Shown: piece after piece, positions 32,798 to 46,227 of the stretch | How positions within the stretch are numbered: position 1 is the first letter of the stretch | How the letters are laid out: each line of letters opens with the position of its first letter | Source: Boesenbergia rotunda | Taxonomy: Eukaryota; Streptophyta; Magnoliopsida; Zingiberales; Zingiberaceae | Direction: 5' to 3' | Assembly: GCA_024364735.1 (NCBI GenBank) | Contig: JAGFNQ010004017.1 | Coordinates: 93,707 to 157,706 of the forward strand | Length of the DNA stretch: 64,000 nt | Position numbers and translations under genes: made by a program | Notes under the pieces: model-generated | What the model was told of the DNA's origin: nothing | Database searches by the model: none | Seen by the model: the letters and a program-made list of their open reading frames with translations, nothing else

Positions 32798-35081
32798 TGT
32801 TGGGACCGGGTGCATGTTGACAAGGATACGAGTTCGTAAACTTTAAAATATTTACGTGCAGCGGAAGAATTAGCATAAATAATTTCTCAAATTATTCTTA
32901 ACCATGTATCTAGCATGCGACCTTATGATGTGCGGACATGATCATAAATTAAAATTTTGCGAAAAAGTAAACTAATTTACTAAGTACCTCGCGTAACTCG
33001 AAGTAAAGGACGAGATCCAACCGTAGCGTCCCTTGGAAGCTCCGCCTCTATTCGCGTCCACGCCGAGTTCTCTTCGGGATGACTTCGCAAAGTCACGAGT
33101 TTTGTACCGACGAGAACTACTAGATTCTCTAAAGGCACAACTAGAAGATCAATAGAGAAGATAGGAAACTAACCACCAAGAATCGAAATCTAAATTCCGG
33201 GAAGGAAGGAGATGCGTCCCGCTTCTTCTTCTTCTTGTTTGGCTCCTTCTTGTTGGTGACAACTTACGGCAACCTTGGAAGATTGAGGGTGCGCCGGCCC
33301 TAGGATGGATTGCGCCGACCCTAGGGTAAGCCAAAGGGGGCGCCGACCCTAGGTGGGAAGGAGAAGGGGAGGAAGAGAATAAGAGAGAGAGGGAGAGAGT
33401 TAATCTCTTGATTACTCTATTGATTTAATTAAATGCTTGCCTTTGGTTCCTTTATATAGTAGCATCTCCCTTGCCAAGTCTCCCTCTTAACAGAATTTTC
33501 ATAACAAATTTATCCTATAAATTCTCTTATGAATTATTCTGTTTTAGCCAAGTTTTATTATAACCAACTTTATAATAAACCAAATTTATCTCTCCTTTTA
33601 TTATGGAATAAATTTTACAAGAAATTTATAAACTTTCTTATTATGAAAAAAAAATCAATTCATAATTGATTTTATAAAATTAAAATAAACCATTCCATGG
33701 ATCATTTTAATTTCCATAATAGAATAAATTTCTATAAATTTATTTATATAAATTTCTTTACACAAATTTATTTATCCATAATTTATAAAACAAATCGCGC
33801 TAGATTTATTTTATTAATTAAACCAAATAAATTGGTTTCTCCCCTTTTATGTGGCCGGCCAAACCAAAGGGGTTTGACACCCTCTTTGGCCGGCCAAACC
33901 GAGCCGAACCGATCGCGAATTAAACTCATTTAATTCGCCCAATAAGCCTTCAAAAGACTTAGCCATTTTAAGTTTCCGTTGCGCCTCTGATTAACTCAGA
34001 TTCAACTTATTTCTCTTGATTGGAAAATCCAATTTTCAACTCATTTTAAATCCCTCGGATTACTCGTAGTGCGTGTGACTAAATATGCTTTCGATTTATG
34101 TTGGCCGTCTATAATCAACTAATTATAGAACGATCATGAGTGGCACCTAGTAGTACATCATGACCCCCAATTAATCGAAAGATCAACGGTTTGAGCTCAG
34201 AAGTAATTCTGAAACCCTTCAGCAGCTCTAATGAATCGTGCCTCATTCCCTTCACCATCTTATACCCACTTGGTTCAGGACATGGTCTGTTTGTGTCAGT
34301 CCCCACTAGACTGACTACGTCACACCTAGCCCAAGTAGTGTCTTTCTCGTCCTTTGGATTTCTAATTACTCTCATGTATTTAAGAGACTTACACTCTAAA
34401 CATGATATGCTCTGGCCAGAGGCTTTGAGTAACAATCCGACAATAGGCCTGGGTATACATCTCCTCGCAAGGAGTGGTGAATCCTTTGTAGGCTGTTCAA
34501 ACATCTTCGGGCACTTCGGCTTATACCCAATCATCCTGGGTCCACACCTCCTTGGAGATGCTTGCTTAAGATGTTAAAGTATAAGTCTCCATGACCAAGA
34601 TGACTTGAACACCGTAAGTCAAAGGAACATCGCACTTAAGCTGCAGTAAGAACTTCATTGACATATCTGTATAGATAACCATATGAAGTTTTACAGCTAG
34701 TCACTCCAATGAACTAGTTCGCTTAACTAGCATCCATGTTTATCTCTGGACATCCCAATGTCACCAGCCAGTGAGAATCAGCTGATTAGAGAATAACCCA
34801 TGCTAGTCTCAACAAAATTGATAGTGTCCGTTTTCATCAATTCATCGACTAGGGATACTTTCAATACTTCACAATTGCACATGTAGAGATAATCACTAGT
34901 TGTGATCCCATCACAAATTCTCTTATGCTATGAATTATATTGCGGACATTCAGTAGATGAGTTTAAGATCCCAATCAAATACACAAACATGTATACTCAA
35001 ATAGTGAATTATCATTTATTAAAATAAATGTTTACAATCATAAGACGATTGCCTTAGGACACTTCTCTCATATCACTAACA
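32798..35081 (-). repeat. 5' LTR of the minus-strand Copia element
   Basis: 2284 bp from TGTTGGGACC to ATCACTAACA on plus. The left end is fixed by the primer site; the right end by the TG...CA form and the switch to Copia gag coding at 35082. TATA box TATATAAA on minus at 33451-33458. No SIRE-type palindromes or hairpin array are seen. Confidence 0.7.
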
Positions 35082-36938
35082 GATGTCTCATGCCATATTG
35101 AACTGGAGGCGGAGAGAATAGAATCCGCAAGGATTTCTGAGCAAGCTTTTGTAGCTGAAGGTTCTGGATCCAAGAATAAGAAATGATGGTTTAAGAAAGG
35201 AAAGGGTAAGGGAAAAGAAGCTGGTGCTACTACTGTGCAAGACCCAATCAAGAAGAAAGGAAAGAAGTATGGAAAGAAACCTAAAGGCAAGCTAACTTGC
35301 TATAACTGTGGCAAGAAGGGCCATTTTGCTCGGGAGTGTACTGAGCCGAAAAAGGTAAATTCATGTTTGTCTTCTTTTCATGAGCTTTATGTTACTAGTT
35401 CGGTGTTGTTAGCTGATTCTTATCCTTTGTGGATTATAGATTTAGGAGCAACGAACCATGTAGCTCGTGATCGAGCTACGTACGTGGAGTACCGCCGCGT
35501 ACCAGCTGGCAATAAGTGGATATATGTGGGAAACAATGCAAGAATTGAAGTCAAAGGAATTGGCACTTGCAAACTCAACCTTCGTGGTGGGCGTACATTG
35601 TTTCTGCATAATGTCCTGTATGCTCCTGAGATTCGACGGAATCTGGTTTCTGTGAATTTCCTTCTTGAATTGGGTTACTGTTTGAATTTTTACAGTCGTT
35701 GTGTTGAACCTAAAATTGACTCTGTATTAATTGGATATGGTTTTGTATCAAACGGTTTCATGGTTCTCAATGTAGAACCAGATGTTAATTGTGAAAATAA
35801 TGGTTATTTTTCAAACATTGCTCTTACTAGTGATGCTGATGTTAATGATGAAGTTTGGCATGCTAGATTGGGACATATAGGACAAGAGAGAATGAATAGA
35901 TTAGCAAGAGAGGGTCTGCTCGGCACTTGTGCTAAAGTAAACTTGTCTATATGTGAGCATTGTCTTGCTGGAAAAGAAACTAGAAAACCGTTTGGTAAGG
36001 TTATTTGGGTTGATTCACCATTGCAATTGATTCATTCGGATATTTGTTGTCCGATGAACATGAAGGCTAGAAATGATAGTTCATATTTCATTACATTTAT
36101 TGATGACTTCACGCATTTTGGTCATGTGTATTTGATTTCTCATAAATATGAAGTATTAGATTGCTTTAATCGTTATTTGAACGAAGTTGAGAATCAATTG
36201 GAACGTAAGGTTAAAATCTTACGCACTGATCGTGGAGGTGAATATTTGTCTGATCAGTTCAAGACAATATGTAATGAGAAAGGGATTATTAGACAGTTAA
36301 CTATCCCTGGGATTCCACAGCAAAATGGAGTTGCTGAAAAAAGAAATCGAACTCTTCTTGAAATGGTTAGGTCGATGATGACTCAAGCTAATTTGCCTAT
36401 TTCCTATTGGGGAGATGCATTATTGGCTGCAACCTACATACTTAACCGGGTGCCTTCTAAAACTGTTCCATCTACTCCATATGAACTTTGGACAGGCAGA
36501 AAACCAGATTTGAGTAATCTGAGACCATGGGGGTCAGGTGCTTATATTCATGATAAGACTCACAAATATGGAAAATTAGGACCCAGAGGTAAGAAGTGTA
36601 TCTTTGTAAGATATTCTGATACCTCTAAGGGTTATGTTATTATTGTTGAGTAGCAAGATGGAACCATCTCTGAAATTGAGTCAAGAGATGCTACTTTTTT
36701 CGAAACTGAGTTCCCAACGAGAGGTGAAGTTGATAAATCAACTCCTCTATTTGCAATAGAGGAGGAAGATACTGTTCCTATATCAACAAATCAGGAATCA
36801 CAGGGGATACCTGAATCTAGTCAACCTAGTGGGAGTAAATGACCTATAAATAAATTAGTTTCTCAACAGTCAAACCTGCGAAGAAGTAATCGTAAGATTA
36901 TTCTTCGGAGAAGGTTTGACATTGAAAATGAGGCATTA
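35082..36938 (+). pseudogene. gag-pol: Copia gag end, protease and integrase, decayed
   Basis: After a short gag piece (SCHIELEAERIES near 35090) come knuckle CYNCGKKGHFAREC (about 35300), protease motif WIIDLGATNH (about 35430), GAG-pre-integrase (HARLGHIGQERMNRLA, then CEHCLAGKETRKPFGK) and the integrase core with HSDIC, TDRGGEY and GVAEKRNRTLLEM. The canonical protease DSGA reads DLGA, consistent with TCA to TTA, so the enzyme is probably dead. TAG at 36651-36653 and a second stop near 36840 interrupt the same frame before RT. The gag N-terminus was lost at the LTR insertion site 35081. Confidence 0.88.
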
Positions 36939-38527
36939 ATGATACTCCCAGTTGACAATGAAAAACCTCGAACGGTTGAGGAAGCAATAAAATGCTCAGT
37001 TAAGGAGAAATGGAAAGTTGCAATGGATGAGGAAATGGAGTCCATGAGAAAGAATCAAGTTTGGGATTTAGTCGATCTTCCTCCAGGCCGCAGGGCTATT
37101 GGGAATAAGTGGATTCTCAAAATTAAGAGGAAAGCTAATGGGTCGATTAATCGGTACAAAGCTCGTTTGGTTGCAAAAGGATATACCCAAGTGAAGGGTA
37201 TTGATTTTGAAGAGACATTCTCACCAGTTGTGAAGTTTGTGTCAATACGAGTCATCCTAGCTATAGTAGTGCATTATGACTTTGAGTTACATCAAATGGA
37301 TGTAAAGACGACTTTCTTTAATGATAATCTTGACGAAGAAATTTATATGATACAACCGGAAGGTTATATAGCTGAGGGCCAAAAGAATAAAGTATGTAGA
37401 CTTAAGAAGTCTATGTATGGGCTAAAGCAGGCATCAAGGCAATGGAACATAAGATTCAATGAAGTCATTTTATCTTATGGTTTCGAAATGATCAATGAGG
37501 ATCATTGTGTTTACCTAAGAAAGGATAAAGAAAAGTTGGTCATTTTATCATTATATGTTGATGATATGCTAATAGCTGGAAGTGACTTAAAAGTTGTGAT
37601 TGATGTCAAGTCTTGGCTTTCATCACAATTTGACATAATAGACATGGGAGAAGCTGAGTATATCTTAGGAGTACGGATCATTCGTGATCGATCAAAAAGA
37701 CTTTTGGGTTTGTCCCAAGAAGCTTATATCACTAAGATACTACAACACTTCAATATGTTTGATTGCAACGTTGAACAAACACCTACAGCGAAAGGTGTTG
37801 TTCTGAGCAAAAGTATGTCTCCCAAGACTCCTGAAGAGATAGCCGAAATGAAGAAAAGACCATATGCTAGTGCCAATGGTAGTTTGATGTACACTATGTT
37901 GTGTACTCGTCCTGATATAAGTTATGCTATTGCTTAGTTAGTCGTTTCCAGTCAAACCCAGGATCGAGACACTGGAAAGCAGTAAAAAGGATATTCAGAT
38001 ATCTCAAAGGGACAGCAGATTATTGTCTCTGCTTCCAAGGATCAAAGCTGAGCTTGAAGGACTATGCAGATGCAGATTGGGCAGGGGACCTTGACGACAG
38101 AAAATTCATATCTGGCTATATTTTTATGCTGAATGGAGGTGCCATTTCATGGAACAACAAGAAACAGGCTTGTGTAGCGCTGTCGACAATGGAAGCTGAG
38201 TATGTGGCTTGTGCAGCGGTTGTACAAGAAGCTGTCTGGTTGAGAAGATTCCTAAAGCATCGGAAGATTGTTAAGGACAGTGGGAGCCCTGTTACAGTGA
38301 ATTGTGACAATCAAGATGCTATAACATTTTCCAAGGATCCTAAATATCACAGCAAAGGTAAGCATATAGAAATTAAATATAATTTTGTAAGGGATATTGT
38401 TGACAAGAAAAAGATAATTCTTGAGTACATCCCTACCCGAGCAATGCTTGCAGATCCTTTTACTAAGCCATTGACTAAAGAGTCATTTCATGAGCATGTG
38501 AAGTCTTTGGGACTACGCAAGATGTAA
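36939..38527 (+). pseudogene. pol: Copia reverse transcriptase and RNase H, decayed
   Basis: RT (from about 36939, same frame as the integrase part) shows WKVAMDEEMESM, ARLVAKGYTQVKGIDFEETF, MDVKTTFFN, MYGLKQASRQW and the catalytic YVDDML. The TAG at 37935-37937 is close to a one-base frameshift. RNase H continues in another frame with FRYLKGTADY, DYADADWAGD, STMEAEYVA, CDNQDAI and a normal end LGLRKM, TAA 38525-38527. All catalytic landmarks are visible but the protein cannot be made in one piece. Confidence 0.88.
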
Positions 38528-39992
38528 CACATTGTAAATGTATTTGTTACATTTATATAAATGAAATGTCATGATCTATTCAGTGTAAATGTATTTGTTA
38601 CATTTGAAAAAAGTCTCGATGAACATGTTGGCAGGCTGAGATTGGTCCACTCACATGGACAATCGTCTCTATTTGTTGAGTATAAATAGAGGTAAGACCA
38701 TTACTTATGAGACAGCTTATGTAGTTGTGAAGAGAGACATACTCATAAGTTGAGGTCGCCTTGATTTTGTATCAAGATGAGATCATTTATGTAATGATCG
38801 AAGTAAATGCACCCACCATTTACTAAACCTGTTTAAAGCCAGATTAGAATTCATAAGTTAAATTCGGATTAGACGTTAGGTATGTCTAGATCGAAATCTG
38901 TACGATGTTAAATATTTGAGAAAAACATGCACTCTTTTTGGTAAAGAGAAAAATATCGTAGCATGTGATTCATACCACATGTGCTATAGCGACAATAAGG
39001 GTAGTAGGAGAATGGATCCCTGCTTCTCTACTATGTGAGACCCTTGAGATTATCAGTTAATCTCAATCTTACCCTAAATGACTATTTAGCTGTCTACTTG
39101 AAGTTTTAATCAGTGTTTGCTACTTTAGTGTGTGTCCTATTGACTATGGATGATTCGGTCTATGGAGCATAACTAGGAAAGCGACTAATTAGAATGAATA
39201 GATTCTAGCTGAAAAGGAAGATTAAAATTGGTTTACATCTGTAATACTTATTCACTGGTCAACCAATTATATTTTTTGTTGAGTACTTAAAAATGTGATT
39301 GTGAATAAATGTATTGATTTGAGATGTCGAACATGCTCTTGACATAGATGTCATATGAGGGATTAGAGATGTTCATATTGATGTAAATATTTAATCTGGG
39401 GTAAAGATAAGTTATTGATGTCTCTGATTCGTTCTATAGAGCAGCTAAGTTAAGTGTAACAACTTTCTTAGCATTAATTGCTCAGTGTGCTTGCTGTCGC
39501 ACGAACCATTTTCCCTGAAGTATGAATTAAATGCTCCTATATGGTCTTTGTGACTTTCTTACATGGTCTTAGTGACTAGATGACCTATATAAATAGAATT
39601 GGATGAGTGGAAGATGTTAGCATTACGGGAAGTTACAGAAGAGGAAGAGGCACCTCCTCCTCTTCAGCTTCCAACGCTTAAAGCATTCAAAACCTCTATA
39701 AACCTCCATTAATGGAGGTATTGAATGAGGTAGAGGAAGAGACATCTTCCTCTTATATAAGCTGCGTCCAAATGCAATCTAAGGCACGCGATAGAGAGGC
39801 GAGCAGACGAAGGAGCATTAGACGAGGGATTTGGTTTGTGGCTAATTGGGATCGATCCTCGGTGACGTTCTCGTGACAGCAAGCAGAAGAAGAAGAGAAG
39901 AAGGAGATCCGATCACTGTAAGTTTTTGTATTTCGCAATCAACTAGAATGGTATTCGTTTCATTAAAATGTACTCATGCTCGAGATCTAACA
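38528..39992 (+). repeat. 3' non-coding region and probable LTR of the plus-strand Copia
   Basis: No ORF. A TATA box (CTTATATAAGC, about 39753-39763) and a purine-rich U5-like end precede a possible LTR end ATCTAACA at 39992. The phrase GCATAACTAGGAAAGCGACTAA (39168-39189) is typical of Copia LTR regions. The LTR start is not resolved. TGTAAATGTATTTGTTACATTT is duplicated at 38534 and 38584. Confidence 0.5.
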
Positions 39993-40992
39993 CTGAAGTG
40001 GTGGGGCAATGGATCTTCTAATATCTCCCATGTGAAGGGGGCACGGGGTCGATTGAGAGAGTGTCACCCTGCTGACACTTTACCCCTTTCCGATGGTTTT
40101 GCTCTATCGTGTTCTCCACTGATGAAACCTGCACAGGATTGGGTCTAACCTCCCTTCTATCACCTGATCAGAGTAAAGCTTGGGAAAAGTCTATTCTCCC
40201 ATCAGGACGAGAGGCCCTCACTGTGTGCTGCAAGTTCGTCTGCGATGCGGCCGCAGGGCTAGAAGCAACAGGTCCGCCAGAGGGCTAAACTTTCTACCCC
40301 CTAGACTAAGCTTTTGTTGCTACCAACAACTCCAAGTCCTCTTGCGACAACGCCACCATGGTCATCTTGCTAGCTTCCATCATTCTCATATCCCTGTGCA
40401 ATTAGAGATTCCTAATAAACATGCTTGCCCCCTTGAAGAATGATTGAAGGAGATAACTGTCGTGCCACTGTCACAACCGTCCTATCACAGTATCGCAATG
40501 ATATCATATATTTAAAGAGTATCTGTAGGGAATTTGGATCCCACGTGCTCTTAGAGGGGACCGGCGTGGGCCATCATGGCGAAGGCCCATGCAGTTCCTA
40601 GGCCCACTTGGTGACTGAGAGATGGACGTGCTTAACCGACCTTGGTCGGCTAAAATGGGAAGGGTGGGTCAAGGATGAGAGTATTGAGAAAACATGATCG
40701 GATGGGTCGAGAGGAGCATCCCTTCCTGCTCAAGATCCTATTTGCTTCTTCTCCAACTTGGCCGTGTTAATTTTCCACAAGGTTATCTTATTCATAGGTT
40801 TCGAAGAAGTATGCCCGGTCGACCTTTTGTTAGAGACAGGAGACCTCTGTAGGCTTTATTTTGCCCATTTGCAATTGTCCACCTTGACCTTTCCATGTGG
40901 CTTGGGGGTGATCCGTCCGACTGGACCAACCCTCTTACTAATATTGATTTTCGGCAAGATATCATTGTGGAAGTTGATGACAATCGAGAGAG
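39993..40992. other. Unassigned sequence between two Copia remnants
   Basis: Moderate GC, no recognisable protein. Short open frames have no motif. I see no LTR ends, tRNA or MITE termini that I can support. Confidence 0.4.
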
Positions 40993-41251
40993 TGTTTTAG
41001 AAAAGAAATATGGAATTCAATTCCGACCAGTCCAATATAGAATTGTTTTGTATAAAACAATTATTTTACAATTAATCTATTGTTATAATAGATGATTAAT
41101 TTGATTTGATTTGATTGTTAATTGATAAATCATTGTATTTTTTCTATTTTTTACAACACTTCATCTATCTTATAAATAGGGATCCTTGGTAGAAATAAAA
41201 TACAAAATAATTCTCTCTTTAATTCTCTTCCACTACTATTAAATTATAATA
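40993..41251 (+). repeat. 5' LTR of an Ale-type Copia element
   Basis: A 259-bp LTR, TGTTTTAGAAAAG to TTATAATA, with TATA box (TATAAATAG, 41171-41179). It is followed by CGTTATTAGCACGAGC (41252-41267), which resembles the primer region (CGTTATCAGCACGAG) of Ale-lineage elements. The expected terminal CA has decayed to TA. Confidence 0.6.
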
Positions 41252-43761
41252 CGTTATTAGCACGAGCGCTTTTTGAGATGTGAACTCATAAACATTCTTA
41301 GTTTTAGTTTTTTTTAAGCTCTCTAAAGAGTACAATTTTTTAGTTTTATGTTTGTCTTTAGTTTTATATTAATGCTCTTGAAATAACGCAATATTTAGAT
41401 TTAATATTGATGATCTTAAAGTAGTACAAATTCTAAATTTATATTGATGATGAAGAAACACAACTTTTAATTCTATATTGATGCTCTTGAAGAATCACAA
41501 CTTTTAATTCTATATTGATGCTCCGAATCTAAGATATAAGTTTTATTACAAACAACACATATCAATATTCTTGAAGAATTTTGATATAACATTTGTCAAT
41601 ATTACTAAAGTATATTGAAATATATTTTAGTTTTGATCATATTATGACATACTTGTTTCATATTTGTTTCCTTTAATTTCTGTTGCCATAATATTTTTGT
41701 GTGGACACAAATATTTAATTGCTTCATAACTATGGCAACATAATATGTTTTGATTATATTATGACATACTTGTTTAATATTTATTGACCTTTAATTTATG
41801 TTGATATATTATTTTTGTGTCGACATAATTATTTGATTGCTTCAAATAGTAACACATTTTGTTTTATAAATGATATTATTCTAATTATTTTCTTAATTAG
41901 CTCTTATATAGTGGTTGCTATGACAAATATTACAAAGCTTGAATTTGAAGTATTTGACCAAATTGGGAAAAATCATTTGTCATGGATTTTGAATCCTAAT
42001 ATTCATCTTGTTGCTAAGAGCTTAAGAGACAATAAGAAGGAAACAATGAATCCTGAAGGATCATGCAAAAGTACTTATTTTCCTTTGCCATCATCTTGAT
42101 TATGAATTAAAAGTTGTGTATTTCATTGTGAAAGAACTATAAGAATTTTGAAAAAAAAAATTGAAAGAAATGTTTGATCATCATAGAACTATAATTCTCT
42201 CAAGAGCCCATTATGAATGGATGCATCTCCACCTATGAGATTTTAAATATGTAAGCGATTATAACTCAATACTATTCAAGATTAGCTCTAAACTCATGCT
42301 TTGTGGAGAGAAAATTAGTGATTAAGATTTATTAGAAAAACTTTCTCCACTTTTTATGCATTGAATGTGCTTCTACAATATCGTGAGTGAGGATTTAAAA
42401 AATATATATATATATTCTGAGCTTATCTCATTTCTACTAGTTGCTTAACAGAATAATGAGCTACTCATGAAAAATTATCAATTGTGTCCAACTTGATCTA
42501 CACCTTTTCCTGAAGCAAATGGAACATCATTCCCCAAGTCAATGCTAACTCATCTCAAAATCATAAAATTGGGATAAGTTGTGGACGAGGTCATGGGCAT
42601 AGACAAAAGAAAAATTATCAGCAATAAAATGTAAAAGATTTAAAACAAGCAACCAATAGTGGAAATCTAGCAATGAAGAAGTAAAAAAGGAAAACTCAAA
42701 AGAATATGAAGACAAGTGTTTTAAATGTGGAATCGAGACGCATTGGTCTCATGCCTGCCATACAGCAAGGAATCTTGTGGATCTATAACAAAATTCGATC
42801 AAAGAACAAGGTAAAATATAGACTAATTTTATTGATGATTATGATTCAGTTGACATAATCTATTTGGATGTCTCTGATTTCTTTGCCCAGCCAGATGATA
42901 ATATTGATCATTTTATTGGTGGCGAGGGTGACGTGCTAGACAATAGGGAATATATATAGTTGTATTTCCATTTTAGTGTCTTTTCCTGTCCATATTTACT
43001 TTTGATTTAAGTTGTAGGTGAAGTTTCTAGAATGTATGGAATGATTGTCTTTTAGTTTTACTATGTATTTTCTATTTCAAAATTTCATTTTCTTTTAAGT
43101 TGTCAATGAGAGTTACTACATTGGATCTTTATTTAATAAAATATTTTGTGTATAAATCTTGAAAGAAATTATATTGGAAGTATAACTCTTTTACTTATAC
43201 ATTATTATTTTTAGATTAATGATGGAATATTAAGATAAATGTCTAGCAGATAGTGGTACAACCCACACCATCATTCAAGCCAAAAAGTATTTTTTGGAGT
43301 TAACATTAGTGAAAGTAATGTTATAACAATATGGGATGCATCAAAAATTATTGAAAAACAAATATCATTTTATAAAATGATACAATCCTATATATTGAAA
43401 ATGCGCTCTATGCTAGCAAATTCAGTATAAATTTTCTTAGCTTTAAAAACATCCATCAAAATGGATATCATATTAAAGCATTAAATGAAAATAATATTAA
43501 ATACCTTTACATTATATCTATTATATCAAGCTAGAAGTAGATAAAAAAAAAAGATTATGGACACTCCCTTCTGGGATGTATTGTATAACAATGAAAGCAG
43601 TTGAGACAAACATAATAGCAAACCAGAAGTTTGTTGACAAGTATGGTTTTATATTATGTAACAACTTAGTTTGTTATCATGAGGCAACAATGCGAAGAAT
43701 AATAAATAATTCATGTGGGCATCCTTTAAAGAACCAAAAAAATTCATTTAGACAACAATTT

Positions 43762-44462
43762 TGTTGGATCGGTTGCACATGAGAGGGGGTGGGGGTGGGG
43801 GTGGGGGTGAAACACATGTATTTTTAAAAATTCTCTTTTTCTAGATTTAAGAAACTTATCAAAAATCAAATTGCGTAGCGGAAGAAAACAAACAAAGACA
43901 AAATAGAAAAATAGCACATGCTAGTTACATAGTTCGCAATCCAGCGACTTCTACTCTAAGGCCCATGCCCCCTTGGGATGTATCTGATGGAAAATCCACT
44001 AAAGTTCAAGACATCGAATACACAGATGATGAAAGTGTAACAACATACACTTTCTTATACAAGAACAATACTAATTAACTTTAAATTTTTTACCAACACA
44101 TGTAGCTCGATGTAGTTATGGTTCTTGTCGTAAAAGCTTGCTTGAGGGTAGATTTGGCGTAGCAAGGTCACATCACAACAGTTGCAAGGGGACGACGCGA
44201 CAAACACTACTTGAAACTTGTAGTAGAATTGATGAAGAGAGTTGGGGTTGAATACTCCTTTTATAGGGTATTAGAGGCTTCTCGATTTATCCGGGGTGCC
44301 TCCATGCATGCTGATCCAATCCCAATACTTTAGTGTTTATCCTCTCCCGGATGCCTCCAATCAGCTGAGGGTGCATCCAACACTTTGAGTTTATTAGCTA
44401 ACTTTAACATTCTATTATGTACCAAAACTTAAGTTTGATTATCGATGTCGACTGCACCAACA
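43762..44462 (-). mobile_element. Solo LTR of a SIRE-like element
   Basis: 701 bp, TGTTGGATCGGTT...TGCACCAACA on plus. It splits the Ale integrase frame precisely, with near-perfect duplication AATTT (43757-43761) and AATTA (44463-44467). Orientation follows from the C-run end, here repeated GGGGGT units at 43783-43809, and from the CCAACA end. No palindrome array is evident. Confidence 0.8.
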
Positions 44463-44513
44463 AATTATTCATGTATGGTTTGTTCACAAGACAAACTAAT
44501 TGTAAGATGTCCA

Positions 44514-44533
44514 CCCCCCCCCCCCCCCCCCCC
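44514..44533. repeat. Homopolymer run of 20 C
   Basis: Twenty consecutive C inside the decayed Ale integrase. It could be a true slippage expansion or a consensus error. Confidence 0.8.
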
Positions 44534-44782
44534 AAGGTTGATATTGAAACTCCATGTTAAATTTGGTTAATAACAATGTCAGTTCAAGAAATTTCGGAGA
44601 CTTTCTAGGTTTTCCCAACCCTTGGATGAGGTTGGAGGGGCGGAATTGATTACCTAATGTTATGGAGGGGTAAATTTGCTTTAAAACCAAACTTTAAAGG
44701 GGTGAAAGGAGTTAAACCCTAAAATTAAGGTGGGTGCAATATGGCAAATTTTGAGGGCTAAAGTGCAAAGATGTAAAAAATA

Positions 44783-45005
44783 TAGGCTCCATTTGGTATG
44801 CTTGTTTCTATTTTCATTTTTTCACAGAAAATATGGTTTTTTAGAAAACATGTTCGATTTGTATTTTCCAGACTTATTTTCCAGAAAAAGATATAACATT
44901 TTCTGGAAAACTATAGAATGAAATAAAGTCATTTTCCAGAAAATGAGAAAATACGATTTTTTTGGAAAATGAAAATAGAAAGTGGAGCAAACGAAAGGCT
45001 CCCTT
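44783..45005. mobile_element. Small inverted-repeat element (MITE candidate)
   Basis: About 220 bp whose two ends are imperfect inverted repeats: GGCTCCATTTGGTATGC at the left against the complement of GCAAACGAAAGGCTCC at the right, extended inward by TTTCTATTTTCATTTT and its complement. No coding capacity. A target duplication is not clear, so the superfamily stays open. Confidence 0.5.
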
Positions 45006-45410
45006 AGATCCCTTTGCCTCAGATCTTCTGCCCGATTGTCGAGCTTCTCTTCGCAACATCCCTCTACCTAGACTCCATCTCCCTCATCTTCTCCTTCTTC
45101 ATCCTCTCCTTTTCCTCCTCTAAAGCGAGCATCGATCGCTCTCCTGGTAGAAGCTCATTGAGGGGTCAAGGGAGTGGGCCTTCAATCTCTTCCTTCCCCC
45201 ACACATTTGGGCCATTGAGTGGTGTTGTCGCTAGAGATTAGCCAACATAGCTCCAATTCTCAATCACGGTAGAGGTAAGCTTTGATTCTCCTGATGCCAT
45301 AGTGGATCTCCTCAGAATTTCTCTGATTTGTCTTCATTTTCTTTGGTTGCTCATTGTCGTCGGTGGTGATCTAGCCGGGATCTGCCCTGATCGAGCTTGT
45401 CAGTGCACTG
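45006..45410 (+). other. Possible host transcript segment, left of SIRE-D
   Basis: Pyrimidine-rich, 5'-UTR-like DNA with a strong donor-like AGAG|GTAAGC at about 45270-45276. The last 120 bases are open in a frame that continues, after removing SIRE-D and one CACTG, into 52063-52166. No protein family is recognised. It is not obviously repetitive within this window. Confidence 0.35.
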
Positions 45411-45869
45411 TGTTGGGACCGATTAGCGAGCTAGAGGGGGGGTGATTAGCTTCGATTCGCTTGTAGATGATTTGTCGCTGCGGAAGACTTCAAGCAATCG
45501 CTAACACTTTGATTTTACTTGGTATCCACCCTGGTCGGGTGACTAATCCAAGGATCCACTCTCCTCACACTCTCATGCACTATGAAAGTCTCCTTCTTGA
45601 GGTGGAGAAACCTCTTACAAGCTTGTTACAAAGATACAACAAGAACAAAGCAAATACACAAAAGAAATCTTACAAGATTTACAATAAATGAACTCTCTTT
45701 GCTTTCCTTGCTATCTTCAAGCTTGTGATTGCCTCTAGAACCTTGGAAATGCAACAGCACTAAGCTCCAAGGCTTCCCTTGAAATGGCAATGAAGTTGGA
45801 GAAGAAGAGGAGAAGAACTGCGGCCAAAACCTGCGCGAAAGATCTTATACCCGTCGCCTAGGGTTTGAT

Positions 45870-46152
45870 AATCGATTACCCAATCGATTACCACGTCACA
45901 CTTAGCCGTTCAACGGCTAGTTTTCGAACCGTAATCGATTAGCCAATCGATTACCATTGCCCTGAATCGATTACCCAATCGATTCAGAGCCTCTCTGTTC
46001 TCTCGCGCAAACCGCCCTAATCGATTAGCCAATCGATTACCGATACCCTGAATCGATTACCCAATCGATTCAGGATCCTTCTGTCCTCTCGCGAAAACCG
46101 CTCTAATCGATCACCTGATCGATTGGCCCAATCGATTGCCCAATCGATTGAG
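45870..46152 (-). repeat. AATCGATT palindrome array in SIRE-D LTR
   Basis: About 15 ATCGAT-centred sites, mostly paired as AATCGATTACCCAATCGATT, just upstream (in sense) of the TATA box. The array is repeated nearly unchanged at 50970-51255 in the other LTR. Confidence 0.85.
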
Positions 46153-46227
46153 TCCACCCTAACTTGTTCCCACAAGTCCAGGATCCCCTACCAAGTGTCC
46201 GGTCAACCCCGTTGACCAACTTGGATT

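Larger units (their letters stand above)
41920..44545 (+). pseudogene. gag-pol: Ale-type Copia gag, protease and integrase start, heavily decayed and interrupted
   Basis: Gag starts at ATG 41920 (MTNITKLEFEVFDQIGKNHLSW). Fragments in shifting frames follow: HYEWMHLHL near 42210, LLVA near 42440, a knuckle CFKCGIETHWSHAC near 42720, a DVSDFF acidic motif near 42870 and protease ADSGTTHTII near 43250. The GAG-pre-integrase zinc region (MYCITMKAVET, GHPLKNQK) sits near 43580-43740. At 43761 a solo LTR interrupts the frame, which resumes at 44467 with SCMVCSQDKLIVRC. A 20-base C-run (44514-44533) replaces part of the next segment, then KVDIETP is the last match. The remainder of pol is absent. 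Confidence 0.75.

Noticed and set aside
34115..34577. Overlapping 128-139 codon frames in the minus-strand Copia LTR
   Set aside because: They lie inside the LTR on both strands and show no family motif.
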